Numbered from the stretch's first letter, positions 46,562 to 56,983 are shown. The stretch: DNA of 64,000 bases from CAIWHR01 sp963809965 (GCA_963809965.1 CAWELU010000038.1:124001-188000); one strand, 5' to 3'. Notes: generated from the sequence alone by a model not told the origin. A program made the numbers and translations.

Positions 46562-48367
46562 TCACCGCCCGCGCTGAAACAGGCGATCCAGGTCCGCCAA
46601 CGTCAGCTGGTAGAACGTCGGCCGCCCGTGGTTGCACTGGCCGGCGCGCTCGGTCGCCTCCATCTCGCGCAGCAGCGCATTCATCTCTGGAACCGCGAGG
46701 CTGCGATTGGCGCGCACCGAGGCATGACACGCCATGGTCGAGAGCAACTCGTCGCGATGCGCCAGGAGAACTTCGGTTCCGCCGAATTCGCGCAGTTCAT
46801 GCAATACCGCGCGGGCGAGCGTGACCGCATCGGCATCGGCGAGTGCCGCAGGAATGCCGCGCACCGCGAGCGTCGCCGGGCCGAGGGCGGCGATCGCGAA
46901 TCCCAGGCGATCGAGTGTGGCGGCGTGCTCGTCGACAGCGGCTGCCTCCAGCGGCGACGCGGCGAAGGTAACCGGGACAAGCAGCGGTTGGACGGGAATG
47001 CTTCCGTCGAGCGCCGTCTTCAGGCGCTCGTAGACGATGCGCTCGTGCGCCGCGTGCATGTCGACCAGCACGAGTCCGGCGCGATTCTGGGCGAGCACAT
47101 AAATGCCGTGCAACTGTGCCAATGCGAAGCCCAATGGATGCTCGTCGCCGGTGGCAGGCAGGGCCGGCGCGTGCACGGAATGCGCCTCCCTTGCCCCGAA
47201 CAACCGGGCATAGAACGACGCGGGTTCACCCGCACCGAGCATCATTGCCGATTGCCGCAAGGGTCCGCCGGGCGACGGCGCCCATGGCTGCCGGTCGAGT
47301 GCCGCGACTTCGGATGTCAGCGGCGGCGTGCGCGCGGCAGCGATGCCGAGCTTCTCCCCGGCGGATACTGCCGGCTGCTCGGCACCGGTGGCGGCGAGTC
47401 CGCGCAGCACCGCGCCCTGGACGAAGCGGTGTACGGCACCCGATTCGCGGAAGCGCACCTCGGTCTTTTGCGGATGGACGTTGACATCGACCAGGCGCGG
47501 ATCGAGCGAAAGCCACAGCGCGTACGCCGGTTGCCGTTCGTGGTGCAGCACGTCGCGATATGCCTCGCGCAGCGCATGGGCCAGCACTCGATCGCGGACG
47601 AAGCGGCCGTTGACGAAGGCGTACTGGCCCGCGGTCTGTGTCGCATACGCCGGACGCACGGCAAAGCCGGTGATCGCGAGCGGTCCGGCCTCGGCGTCGA
47701 GAATTGCGGCGGCGTCGACGAACGCTTCACCGAGCAGCGCCTCGACGCGCGCGCGCTTGCCCTGCGCAAGCAGCCGATGCACGACGCGACCATTGTGCTG
47801 CAGCGTGAACCCGACGTCGGGATGCGCCAAGGCGATACGCCGGAATGCCTCGTCGCAATGACCCCATTCGGTCGCCTCGGTCCGCAGGAACTTGCGCCGG
47901 GCCGGCGTGTTGAAGTAGAGGTCCTGCACGGTCACGGTCGTGCCTGCGGCGAGCGCCGCGGGCGCGGTGGCGCCGATACTTCCACCGTCGACCTCGATCC
48001 GCCAGGCGTGCGGCTTGCCCAGCGCACGTGAGGCGAGTGCCAGCCGCGATACCGCCGCGATCGAGGCGAGCGCCTCGCCGCGAAAGCCCAGTGTGGCGAT
48101 GGCTTCCAGATCGTCGGCCGTCGCGAGCTTCGACGTCGCATGCCGGGCGAGTGCGAGCGGCAGTTCCTCGCGCTCGATGCCGGCGCCGTTGTCGGCGACC
48201 CGGATGCGCCGGATGCCGCCGCCGGCAAGGTCGACATCGATCTGCGTTGCGCCGGCGTCGAGCGCGTTTTCGAGGAGCTCCTTCAACGCGGCCGCGGGAC
48301 GCTCGACCACTTCGCCCGCAGCGATCTGGTTGATCACGTGGTCGGGCAGGGCCCGGATGCGGGACAT
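46562..48367 (-). CDS. mutL: DNA mismatch repair protein
   Basis: The 601-residue MutL has an N-terminal GHKL ATPase: AAGEVVERPAAALKELLENA, DNGAGI and TLGFRGEALASIAAVSRL. The transducer domain contains VDVNVHPQKTEVRF. The C-terminal dimerisation domain has VDMHAAHERIVYE, which fits the DQHA-x2-E-x4-E endonuclease signature except for Met in place of Gln, and the ACHASVRANRSL stretch. Nicking activity is therefore plausible. ATG 48367 matches the family start (MSRIRALPDHVINQIAAGE). Confidence 0.96.
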   Translation of the reverse strand: MSRIRALPDHVINQIAAGEVVERPAAALKELLENALDAGATQIDVDLAGGGIRRIRVADNGAGIEREELPLALARHATSKLATADDLEAIATLGFRGEALASIAAVSRLALASRALGKPHAWRIEVDGGSIGATAPAALAAGTTVTVQDLYFNTPARRKFLRTEATEWGHCDEAFRRIALAHPDVGFTLQHNGRVVHRLLAQGKRARVEALLGEAFVDAAAILDAEAGPLAITGFAVRPAYATQTAGQYAFVNGRFVRDRVLAHALREAYRDVLHHERQPAYALWLSLDPRLVDVNVHPQKTEVRFRESGAVHRFVQGAVLRGLAATGAEQPAVSAGEKLGIAAARTPPLTSEVAALDRQPWAPSPGGPLRQSAMMLGAGEPASFYARLFGAREAHSVHAPALPATGDEHPLGFALAQLHGIYVLAQNRAGLVLVDMHAAHERIVYERLKTALDGSIPVQPLLVPVTFAASPLEAAAVDEHAATLDRLGFAIAALGPATLAVRGIPAALADADAVTLARAVLHELREFGGTEVLLAHRDELLSTMACHASVRANRSLAVPEMNALLREMEATERAGQCNHGRPTFYQLTLADLDRLFQRGR

Positions 48368-48378
48368 CCTCAGGGGCC

Positions 48379-49086
48379 CTACCGCACGAGCCCCTGCGCC
48401 CATCGCCCATAGACGTCGTCGGCGACGGCGCCAAGCGCGGCAATGCGCGCATCGAGGTCGCGCCGGATGTCCGCGGCACTCTGCAGCGATGGTGACGAAG
48501 CCGCGGGCAACTCGCTCGCGCCGCTTGCGAGCCAGAACTCGGTCAGCTCACGCGTCATTTCAACGTGGCACTGCAAGCCGATATGACGACCATCGATCAC
48601 ATACCCCTGGTTCGCGTTGAATCGGTTGGTCAGCACCCGCGTCGCCCCCGGCGGAAGCGCAAACGCATCGTAGTGCCACTGAAAGGCGGAAAACGCGTCA
48701 CGGCCGCCGAACCAGTCCGCGCGCGCGCCGGCGTCGCAGACGCCGACATCGATCCAGCCGATCTCCGCGACTGGCGCACGCGATACGCGGGCACCCAGCG
48801 CCTGCGCGAGCAGCTGTCCGCCGAGGCAGTGGCCGAGCACCGGAACGCCTGTGGCGAGCGCGTCGCGGAGCAGCGCGGCGAGGGGCGCTGTCCAAGGTAA
48901 CTCGTCGTTGACACTCATCGGCCCGCCCATCATCCCGATGCCGGCGAAGCTGCGCGCATCGGAGGGCACGCGCGCGCCTTCGTCGAGCGCGATCAGCTGC
49001 CACGGAAACCCGCGCGCGTCGAGCCACTCCGCGAAATGCGCAGGGCCTTCGGACGGCGAAAAGCGAAAGATCGCGATGGGTAGCAT
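48379..49086 (-). CDS. Class I glutamine amidotransferase-like protein
   Basis: The 235-residue stand-alone GATase1 domain resembles the N-terminal half of GMP synthase. The nucleophile is Cys87 in VLGHCLGGQLLAQALG, the oxyanion strand is GGPMSVND, and the His/Glu pair is in LQCHVEMTREL. No synthetase partner domain is present. Such proteins are annotated as GMP synthase-like or gamma-glutamyl hydrolases of unknown substrate. It lies 11 bases before mutL on the same strand and 98 bases after folE2. Confidence 0.85.
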   Translation of the reverse strand: MLPIAIFRFSPSEGPAHFAEWLDARGFPWQLIALDEGARVPSDARSFAGIGMMGGPMSVNDELPWTAPLAALLRDALATGVPVLGHCLGGQLLAQALGARVSRAPVAEIGWIDVGVCDAGARADWFGGRDAFSAFQWHYDAFALPPGATRVLTNRFNANQGYVIDGRHIGLQCHVEMTRELTEFWLASGASELPAASSPSLQSAADIRRDLDARIAALGAVADDVYGRWAQGLVR

Positions 49087-49184
49087 GGAAAACGAAGCGG
49101 GATTGCGCTCTCAGTGCCCATCGCCGCGCTTGGCGTCCGCTAAGCCCGTTCCGTGCGCTGCCGCCGCAGCGATTCCTGCCCGCG

Positions 49185-50003
49185 CTACAGGCCGCGCGCG
49201 ATGCGCGCGTAGGCCGAATGATTGTGGATCGATTCGAAGTTCTCGGCCTCGACGGAAAACGCGTCGATCCGCGGATCGGTCTGAAGCCGCGCAGCAACGC
49301 CGCGCACGAGGTCTTCGACGAAACGCGGGTTGTTGTACGCCCGCTCGGTGACGTATTTTTCGTCGGCGCGCTTCAGGATGCCGTAGAGCTCGCAGGATGC
49401 CTCTTCCTCGGCGATGCGGATCAGCTCGGTCAGGAACACCGGCGTGCGCGGCGCGACAACGATCGTGATCGTCGAGCGCTGGTTGTGGGCACCGTACTCC
49501 GAGATCTCCTTCGAGCACGGACAAAGCGAGGTTACCGGCGCCGAGATCGTCACCGTCTGCCGGTAGACCCCGCCGCCGAGCTCGCCCGTGAGCCGTACTT
49601 CGTAATCGAGAAGGCTCTCGACCCCCGAGACCGGCGCCGACTTGCGCAGAAAGAAGGGGAACGCGATCTCGATGCGTCCGCCGGGCGCCTCGAGCAGCAC
49701 CACGAGCGCCTCGAGCAGGGACCGGAAGTTCGCCACGGAAAGCGGCGCCTCGCCGGGATCGCTGCGCGATTCGAGCAAGGCGACGAGCCGCGACATGTGC
49801 GTGCCCTTGCGGTCCTCGGGCAGCGCGACATACACGTTGCACGTCGCGATCGTCGCTTGCACGGTTCCGGCGAGGTCGGCAAACGCGATCGGGTAGCGCA
49901 AGCCACGAATGCCGACCTGGTCGATCGCGATCCGGCGCTCGTCCGAAGCGCCCTGGACGTCCGGGATGGGAAACGCGGTCCGCGGCGATTCCGGTCGATT
50001 CAT
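49185..50003 (-). CDS. folE2: GTP cyclohydrolase, type IB (FolE2)
   Basis: The 272-residue enzyme converts GTP to dihydroneopterin triphosphate for folate. FolE2 features are IAFADLAGTVQATIATCNVY, SLCPCSKEISEYGAHNQRS (metal-site Cys and the conserved SKEIS...HNQRS run) and FVEDLVRGVAARL. FolE2 replaces the zinc enzyme FolE1 and uses other divalent metals, which helps under zinc shortage. It follows dxs by 29 bases, an arrangement common in Burkholderiales. Confidence 0.94.
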   Translation of the reverse strand: MNRPESPRTAFPIPDVQGASDERRIAIDQVGIRGLRYPIAFADLAGTVQATIATCNVYVALPEDRKGTHMSRLVALLESRSDPGEAPLSVANFRSLLEALVVLLEAPGGRIEIAFPFFLRKSAPVSGVESLLDYEVRLTGELGGGVYRQTVTISAPVTSLCPCSKEISEYGAHNQRSTITIVVAPRTPVFLTELIRIAEEEASCELYGILKRADEKYVTERAYNNPRFVEDLVRGVAARLQTDPRIDAFSVEAENFESIHNHSAYARIARGL

Positions 50004-50032
50004 GGCAGCGATTCTAGCCGACTGCGCGGAAG

Positions 50033-51921
50033 TCAGGCGGCGGGCTTGGCACGCGAGTCGGTCCGGCGCTGGCCGAATCGCGTCTGCACCGCCGCCGCCA
50101 CGCCCTTGGCATCGAGGCCGCAGCTGGCGAGCAACTCGCCCGGGTCGCCGTGGTCGGGAAAGGCGTCCGGCAACCCCAGCTGCAGCAGGGGTATGACGAT
50201 GCCTTCGGCGGCCAGCGCTTCGGCGACCGCACTGCCCGCCCCCCCCATGACGACATTCTCCTCGATGGTCACCAGCGCATCGTGCTCATGCGCCAGCTTC
50301 GCGACGAGGGCCACGTCGAGCGGTTTCACGAAGCGCATGTTGGCGACGGTCGCGTCGAGTTCCTCCGCGGCGACGAGCGCGGGATGAAGCATGCTGCCAA
50401 ACGCCAGCAGCGCGACGCGGTTCCCGCGGCGCGAGGCGAGACGACGGATCTCCCCTTTGCCGATCGGCAGCGTCTTCAACTCCGCCTCGACCGCGACGCC
50501 CGGGCCGGCTCCACGCGGATAGCGAACCGCGGCCGGCGTATCCAGCGCGAAGGCGGTGCTCAGCATCTGCCGGCACTCGTTTTCGTCAGCCGGCACCATG
50601 ACGGTCGTGTTGGGGAGGCAGCGGAGATACGAGAGGTCGAACGCGCCGATGTGCGTCGCGCCGTCGGCGCCGACCACGCCGGCGCGATCGATCGCGAAGA
50701 CGACCGGCAGGTTCTGCAGCGCGACGTCGTGAATCAACTGGTCGTAGGCCCGCTGCAGGAACGTCGAGTAGATGGCGACCACCGGCTTCAATCCTTCGCA
50801 GGCGAGCCCCGCGGCAAAGGTCACGGCGTGCTGCTCGGCGATGCCGACGTCGAAGTACCGCCCCGGATATTCCTGCGAGAAGCGGACGAGACCGGAGCCT
50901 TCGCGCATTGCCGGCGTGATCGCGAGGAGCCGCGGGTCGGCCGCCGCCATATCGCAGACCCAGTCCCCGAAGACCTGCGTGTACGACGGCTTCGTGCCCG
51001 GCTTCGCGACCACGCCGACGGCCGGGTCGAACCGGGTCACGCCGTGATAGAGAATCGGATCCTCTTCGGCGCGGGCGTAGCCGTAGCCCTTCCGGGTGAT
51101 CACGTGCAGAAGTTGCGGGCCCTTCAACGCCCGCACATTCACGAGCGTACTCACCACCGTATCGAGGTCGTGACCGTCGATCGGGCCGATGTAGTTGAAG
51201 CCGAACTCCTCGAACAGTGTCCCGGGCAGCACCATCCCCTTCATGTGCTCTTCCCAGCGCTTGGCGAGCTCCTTCACCGGCGGCAGCTTCGAGAGGACCT
51301 CCTTGCTCCCGCGCCGTACGGAATTGTAGAAGCGAGACGCGAGCAGCTTCGCCAGATAGCCATTGAGTGCGCCCACCGGCTCCGAGATCGACATATCGTT
51401 GTCGTTGAGCACGACGAGGAGGTCTGCGCCCGCGGTGCCGGCATTGTTCAGGGCCTCGAACGCCATCCCGGCGCTCATCGCGCCATCGCCGATCACCGCG
51501 ACGACGCTGCGCGATTCGCCCTTGCGTTTCGCGGCGATCGCCATGCCGAGCGCGGCCGATATCGAGGTCGACGAGTGTGCGGTGCCAAACGTGTCGTATG
51601 GGCTTTCGGAACGCCGCGGGAACCCCGAGGGTCCGCCCGCCATCCGCAGCCGGTCCATCTGCGCGCGTCGTCCGGTCAGGATCTTGTGCGCGTACGTCTG
51701 ATGGCCGACGTCCCATACGATTCGATCGCGGGGAGTATCGAAGACATAGTGCAAGGCGATCGTGAGCTCGACGGTGCCCAGGTTCGAGGACAGGTGGCCG
51801 CCGGTCTTCGCCACGGACGTCAGCAGGAACGCGCGCAATTCGCGCGCGAGCTGCGGCAGCGCCTCGCGGTCGAGGCGGCGCAATGCGCGGCGGATCGTCG
51901 ATCTGTTCGAGCAGCGGATAC
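50033..51921 (-). CDS. dxs: 1-Deoxy-D-xylulose-5-phosphate synthase, one frameshift at the 5' end
   Basis: Thiamine-diphosphate enzyme that starts the MEP isoprenoid pathway. It shows KTGGHLSSNLGTVELTIAL, the ThDP motif VIGDGAMSAGMAFEALNNAG, DGATHIGAFDLSYLRCLPN and VKPLDVALVAKLAHEHD. The true start is ATG 51921 (MYPLLEQIDDP); one extra C near 51890 breaks the frame before RALRRLDREALPQ, after which it stays intact. As dxs is essential in MEP-dependent bacteria, this is almost certainly a sequence error. It follows ispA by one base. Confidence 0.93.
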
Positions 51922-51922
51922 A

Positions 51923-52810
51923 TCAATGACCCCGGAGGACGATCCAGTCGGCGAGCTCCGCGAGTCGGCGCGCGGACCTCCCGAACGGCGCGAGCGCGGC
52001 CACTGCCTCGCCGCGCAGCGCCTGCGCTCGCTCCCTGGCGGCGGGAAGACCCAGCAGCGATACGAACGTCGACTTGCCCTGGGCCGCGTCCTTGCCGGCG
52101 GTCTTGCCGAGCGTTGCCGCCGACCCTTCGACATCCAGCACGTCGTCGATGACCTGAAAGGCGAGTCCGGACGCGAGTGCATAGGCATCGAGCGCAGCGT
52201 CTTCGGCTGCGGTGAGCGGTCGGCCGCAGGCTGCGCCCAGGCGCACCGCCGCACGGATCAGCGCGCCCGTCTTCATCCGGTGCATGGTCTCGAGCGCACC
52301 CACAGAGAGTGAGGTCCCCGTGCTGTCGAGGTCCATCGCCTGACCGCCCGCCATCCCTTCCGCGCCAATGGCGCCGGCGAGCAGCGCGCACGCTGCGGCG
52401 CGATCCGCAAGCCGCGCCTCTGCCAGAACACCGAACGCGAGCGCCTGCAACGCGTCACCGGCGAGCAATGCCGTGGCTTCACCGAACGCCACATGGCAGG
52501 TCGGCCTGCCCCGCCGCAACGTGTCATCGTCCATGCACGGCAGATCGTCGTGAACGAGCGAATAGGAATGCACGAGCTCGACTGCGGCGGCGGGAGCGTC
52601 GACGACCTCGGGATTCGCGTCGACGACCTCACCGGCCGCGTAAGCGAGAAGCGGTCGCACGCGCTTGCCACCGCCGAGCGCCGCATAGCGCATGGCACGA
52701 TTGAGGCCGGCCGAATGGGCATCGTCGGCTGGCAGCGCGCGCTCGAGGACCGCCTCGATCCGACGCGCTCGCTCGCGCGACCAGACCGCCCAGGCAACGT
52801 CAGGATTCAT
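51923..52810 (-). CDS. ispA: Farnesyl diphosphate synthase (polyprenyl synthetase)
   Basis: The 295-residue enzyme has both Asp-rich motifs: HDDLPCMDDDTLRRG with DDxxxxD spacing (first aspartate-rich motif of the bacterial type) and QVIDDVLDVEG. GGGKRVRPLLAYAAGE and MKTGALIRAAVRLGA bind substrate. It makes C15 farnesyl diphosphate from isoprenoid units. ATG 52810 overlaps the xseB stop by 11 bases; the xseB-ispA-dxs order is conserved. Confidence 0.95.
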   Translation of the reverse strand: MNPDVAWAVWSRERARRIEAVLERALPADDAHSAGLNRAMRYAALGGGKRVRPLLAYAAGEVVDANPEVVDAPAAAVELVHSYSLVHDDLPCMDDDTLRRGRPTCHVAFGEATALLAGDALQALAFGVLAEARLADRAAACALLAGAIGAEGMAGGQAMDLDSTGTSLSVGALETMHRMKTGALIRAAVRLGAACGRPLTAAEDAALDAYALASGLAFQVIDDVLDVEGSAATLGKTAGKDAAQGKSTFVSLLGLPAARERAQALRGEAVAALAPFGRSARRLAELADWIVLRGH

Positions 52811-53054
52811 CGATGCCGGCGCCCTCGGCGTCGGTCGCCTCGAACGCCTTGAGGACGCCCTTTTCGAGAACCTCGACCTGCAATTGGGCATCCTTGAGCG
52901 CCGCCTGGCAGTACTGGAGCAACTCGGCGCCGCGCTGGTAGGCGGCGAGCGATTCCTTGAGGGGTAGCTGGGTGCCCTCCATCTTCGCCACGATGCCCTC
53001 GAGCTCGTTCAGCGCGGCTTCGAAACTTTCGGGGGCGTCACGGGTCTTTGCCAT
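52800..53054 (-). CDS. xseB: Exodeoxyribonuclease VII small subunit
   Basis: The 84-residue protein has the family core FEAALNELEGIVAKMEG then LPLKESLAAYQRGAELLQYC, a short helical hairpin that binds XseA. ATG 53054 begins MAKTRDAPESF; the frame runs 38 codons upstream but those are not conserved. It is the first gene of the xseB-ispA-dxs-folE2 group, divergent from the Rieske gene. Confidence 0.93.
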   Translation of the reverse strand: MAKTRDAPESFEAALNELEGIVAKMEGTQLPLKESLAAYQRGAELLQYCQAALKDAQLQVEVLEKGVLKAFEATDAEGAGIDES

Positions 53055-53228
53055 TGCGCAGGGGGGATGATTGCGAACTGTCCGCACCGCCCGCCGTTGC
53101 ACGCGACGTATAGGGGGCGAACCGCTGAATTCAGCGGCTCCGGTTGTGGCCGGCTGGAACACCCCCAACTAAGGCAACGACGAATACGTTGCGCGGACGG
53201 TCACGGATACGGATTCGCTGCGTTCGAT

Positions 53229-53258
53229 TTGACCAGGATTCGCCGGGCTTTGTATACT
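53229..53258 (+). promoter_or_regulatory. Sigma-70 promoter of the Rieske oxygenase gene
   Basis: TTGACC (53229-53234) and TATACT (53253-53258) are spaced 18 bases apart. The predicted transcript would have a leader of about 155 bases before ATG 53421, which includes a small hairpin (GCCCGCTTGCGGGC, 53380-53393) and a T/G-rich stretch. The rest of the 366-base gap holds no gene. Confidence 0.65.
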
Positions 53259-53420
53259 AGCACGTTTTGACGACGCGGCCTTACGCGATCCTTTCGCGCG
53301 GCCGACTTAGCAGAGCGGTCCGGGGCGGCCTCACGGCGCCGTAATTGCCCCGGGTTGTTGGGTTGGGTTGGTTGAGTTTGCCCGCTTGCGGGCGCACGTT
53401 TGCGACGAAAGGGAAGGCCG

Positions 53421-54527
53421 ATGTCCAATCTCGCCACGGTGGAGCGGTTGCGGCGCGCGACGTCGCAGCTCCCGGTTTCCTGGTACTGCGATCCAGCGGT
53501 TTACGACGCCGAGCAGAGGCTCCTGTTCCCGCGCGCGCCCGGATACGTCGGGCACGAGCTGATGGTGCCGAACGCGGGCGACTACTACACGCTCGAATGG
53601 CGCGACAACGCGCAGGCGCTCGTGCGCAATGCCGAGGGCATCGAGCTTGTCTCGAATGTCTGCCGGCACCGGCAGGCGATCATGCTCAAGGGCCGTGGCA
53701 ACGCGCCCAACATCGTCTGCCCGGTCCATCGGTGGACCTACGACCTCAAGGGCGAACTCCTCGGCGCGCCGCATTTCGCGGACAAGCCCTGCCTCAACCT
53801 CGGTCGCTCGCCGCTTGCGAACTGGAACGGACTCCTGTTCGACGGCCAGCGCGACGTCCGCGCCGATCTGGCGAGCCTCGGCGTGCGCGACTTCGACTTC
53901 GGCAACCATGTGCTCGACCGGGTCGAAATCCACGAGTGCAACTACAACTGGAAGTCCTTCATCGAGGTCTACCTCGAGGACTACCATGTCGTCCCGTTCC
54001 ATCCGGGGCTGGGCAACTTCGTCACCTGTGACAACCTGAAGTGGGAATTCGCACCCTGGGCATCGCTGCAGACGGTCGGCATCACCGGCCTGGGCAAGGC
54101 CGGCAGCAAGACCTACGAGCGCTGGCACAAGGCGGTGCTCGACTACTACCGTGGCGAGATGCCGAAGCACGGCGCGATCTGGCTCACGTACTATCCGAAC
54201 ATCATGCTCGAGTGGTACCCCCATGTGCTGGTGATCAGTACCCTCGTTCCGCGCGGCGTCGACCGGACAACCAACGTCGTCGAGTTCTATTACCCCGAGG
54301 ACATCGCTTTGTTCGAGCGCGAGTTCGTCGAGGCCGAACAGGCGGCGTACCTGGAGACGGCCGCCGAGGACGACGAGATCGCCGAGCGTATGGACGCCGG
54401 CCGCCGCGCGCTCTACCGACAAGGCAGGAGCGAGGAGGGGCCGTACCAGTCGCCGATGGAAGACGGCATGCAGCACTTCCACGAGTTTCTGCGGCGCGAG
54501 CTCGACCACCACATCGCGCCGCGCTGA
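53421..54527 (+). CDS. Rieske [2Fe-2S] aromatic-ring-hydroxylating oxygenase alpha subunit family
   Basis: The 368-residue protein has the Rieske cluster ligands Cys81-x-His83 and Cys100-x2-His103 (VCRHRQ; VCPVHRW). It also has the mononuclear iron site in IEVYLEDYHVVPFHPGL (His189, His194). 368 residues fits single-component-type alpha subunits. GGGAAGG lies 2-8 bases before the ATG. This gene sits beside xseB in many Betaproteobacteria, suggesting a conserved, possibly anabolic role. A reductase partner is not encoded nearby. The substrate is unknown; demethylase or choline-type monooxygenase roles are possible. Confidence 0.9.
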   Translation: MSNLATVERLRRATSQLPVSWYCDPAVYDAEQRLLFPRAPGYVGHELMVPNAGDYYTLEWRDNAQALVRNAEGIELVSNVCRHRQAIMLKGRGNAPNIVCPVHRWTYDLKGELLGAPHFADKPCLNLGRSPLANWNGLLFDGQRDVRADLASLGVRDFDFGNHVLDRVEIHECNYNWKSFIEVYLEDYHVVPFHPGLGNFVTCDNLKWEFAPWASLQTVGITGLGKAGSKTYERWHKAVLDYYRGEMPKHGAIWLTYYPNIMLEWYPHVLVISTLVPRGVDRTTNVVEFYYPEDIALFEREFVEAEQAAYLETAAEDDEIAERMDAGRRALYRQGRSEEGPYQSPMEDGMQHFHEFLRRELDHHIAPR

Positions 54528-54573
54528 GACGTCCCGACGGCAGCGGATCGGTACTGCAGTTCTGCTGCATGCA

Positions 54574-55425
54574 ATGATGTTCACAACCCTCATTTCGACG
54601 GCCGAACTCGCGGACCATCTCGGGGATCCCCGTCTGGTCATCGTCGACGTCCGGCACGATCTCGCGCAACCGGAAGCGTGGGGCGAATCGCAGTACCATG
54701 CCGGCCACCTCGCCGGCGCCCGCTTTGCGCATCTGGACCGCGATCTTTCTGCGCCCAAGACGGGCACCAACGGACGGCATCCGCTGCCCTCCCCCGAGAT
54801 CGCCGCGGCGACGTTCGGACGCCTGGGAATTAGCGCGGCGACGCAAGTGGTCGCGTACGACCAGCAGCAGGGGATGTACGCGGCCCGGCTGTGGTGGATG
54901 TTGCGCTGGCTCGGTCACGATGCCGTCGCCGTGCTCGACGGCGGTTTCGACAAGTGGCGGCGGGAGGGCCGACCGGTAACCATCGATATACCCCGTGTCG
55001 AGCCGGCGGTGTTTTCCATTCGCCGGGTCGGGCCGACGGTCGACGCCGCCGCGGTCCTGGCGAGCCTGCCCGGGCGCTCGCTCGTCATCGTCGATGCCCG
55101 GTCGCCGGAGCGCTTTCGCGGCGAATCGGAGCCGATGGACCCGGTCGCCGGTCACATTCCCGGGTCGATCAATCGCCCGGCCTCGCAAAACCTGACCGCG
55201 GAGTTCACGTTCAAGCCGGCGCCGCAGCTGCGTGCGGATTTCGAACGGCTGCTCGAAGGGGCTTCACCGGACCGGGTGGTGCACTCGTGCGGGTCGGGGG
55301 TGACCGCCTGCCACAATCTGCTCGCGATGGAGGTCGCCGGCTTATCGGCGGCCCGGCTTTATCCCGGGTCCTGGAGCGAGTGGTGCGCCGATTCGTCCCG
55401 GCCGGTCGCGCGCGGCAGCGCCTGA
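54574..55425 (+). CDS. sseA: Two-domain sulfurtransferase (rhodanese/3-mercaptopyruvate type)
   Basis: The 283-residue protein has two rhodanese domains. The N-terminal one is inactive-type (VIVDVRHDLAQPEAWGESQYHAGHLAGA), and the C-terminal one carries Cys239 in the loop CGSGVTA (239-245). CGSGVTA is the loop of 3-mercaptopyruvate sulfurtransferases (thiosulfate rhodaneses have CRKGVTA), so mercaptopyruvate is the likelier donor. It lies 46 bases after the Rieske gene and may be co-transcribed. Confidence 0.92.
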   Translation: MMFTTLISTAELADHLGDPRLVIVDVRHDLAQPEAWGESQYHAGHLAGARFAHLDRDLSAPKTGTNGRHPLPSPEIAAATFGRLGISAATQVVAYDQQQGMYAARLWWMLRWLGHDAVAVLDGGFDKWRREGRPVTIDIPRVEPAVFSIRRVGPTVDAAAVLASLPGRSLVIVDARSPERFRGESEPMDPVAGHIPGSINRPASQNLTAEFTFKPAPQLRADFERLLEGASPDRVVHSCGSGVTACHNLLAMEVAGLSAARLYPGSWSEWCADSSRPVARGSA

Positions 55426-55542
55426 CCAGCGCTACGCCCACACAAAGGTCCGCCGCGGGTCGCCGTCAGCATCCGACCACAGTCTTGCGATTCGGGAACG
55501 CGCGGCTCCGTCAACGGAACTTTCGATTCCGCGCGCGCGTTT

Positions 55543-56968
55543 TCAGGCCGCAGCCCGGTCGGCAATTGCTTTGGCCAGCCCGCTGAAGATCAGCATGTGC
55601 GCTGGCGCCATCGCGTGCCAGTAGACCAGCCCCGGCGCACCCGCGGGATGGAAGTACGCGGTCACCACCACGCGCGTGCGCGCCTGCCCCTCGGGCATCA
55701 ATTCGAACTCCAGCGCGGCCGAGCCCGGCAGCTTCATTTCGGCAAGAAGCGTCAACCGCCGGCCGGGTTCGATCGCGGCCACACGCCAGAAGTCGACAGC
55801 GTCGCCCACCACGAGGTCGTGCGGATCCCGGCGGCCGCGGCGCATGCCGACGCCGCCGGTCAGCTGGTCGACGCACCCGCGCACCTTCCAGAGCGCGTCA
55901 AGAAAGTAATAGCCGTTCTCTCCGCCGACCGACACCACTTCGCGCCACAATGCTTCGACGGGGGCGGTGGTCAGCCACTCGCCACGCATCTGCTTGGCGT
56001 AGAACGCGAAGTCCGGCCGGTTCTGGCGATACTGCATCGAGCCTTCGGTCCAGCGCGGCGTCGCACTCGGCGGCACGCTCGGCAGCGAGCGCAAACGCCG
56101 CTGCCTCGCGATAGGTCTTGAGCGGTAGCGGGATGAGCGCCGCGATCGCGGCATTGTCGGCCAGCACGTCGCTCTCCAGCCCTTCGATAAGCGCGCGCGC
56201 CACGTTGGTCGGTACCGACGTCACCAGACCCAGCCAGTACGACGAAAGCTTGGGGGTCAGCACCGGCACCGGAACGATGATCGGCTGGCGGCCGACCAGC
56301 GTCCCGAACTGACGCATCAGGTCTTCGTAGGTCAGTACCTCGGGTCCGCCGACGTCGTAGATGTTGCCCGCGGCCTCGGGGATCTCCGGCAATCGAACCA
56401 GGTACTCGAGAACGTCGTCCAGCGCGATAGGCTGCGAACGGGAGCGCACCCACCGTGGCGTCACCATCGCCGGCAGGTGGAAAACGAGGTCGCGGATCAC
56501 CTCGAATGCCGCCGACCCGGGGCCGATGATGACGCCGGCGCGGATTTCGGTGACCGGTACGCTGCCTTCGCGCAGGATCGCGCCCGTCTCGCCACGGGAG
56601 GCGAGATGTGTCGACGCATCCGTCGCCGGCTGCAATCCGCCGAGATAGACGATGCGCTTGACGCCGGCGCGCGCCGCGGCATCGCGGAAGTTTTCCGCAG
56701 CGGCGCGATCGAGCCGGGGAAAGTCGGGTCCGGCGGCCATCGAATGCACCAGGTAATAGGCGACCTCGATCCCTTCCAATGCCGCGGGCAGGGTGTCCGG
56801 AGCGAGCGCGTCGGCCCGGACCAGTTCGACGTTTTCCGGCCAGCCGCGCGCTTCAAGCGCCGCACGCCGGCGCGCCGCGGCCCGTACGGTCAAACCGCGC
56901 GCGGCAAGATAGGGGACGAGGTTGGTGCCAACATAGCCGCTTGCACCGAAAACCAGAACACGCGTCAC
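55543..56968 (-). CDS. SDR-type NAD(P)-binding protein with C-terminal DUF2867 domain, one frameshift
   Basis: The N-terminal atypical SDR has VLVFGASGYVGTNLVPYLA, YYLVHSMAAGPDF and RIVYLGGLQPATDAS, followed by YDVGGPEVLTYEDLMRQFG. The C-terminal domain, reached by skipping one base near 56071, reads FLDALWKVRGCVDQLTGG, GDAVDFWRVAAIEPGRR and AYFHPAGAPGLVYWHAM, typical of DUF2867. Together about 474 residues, the usual length of the fused family (often annotated as nucleoside-diphosphate-sugar epimerase). It follows the alcohol dehydrogenase by 15 bases and ends the minus-strand unit divergent from the acyl reductase-like gene. Function unproven. Confidence 0.82.
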
Positions 56969-56983
56969 GGTCCACCGGTCCGG

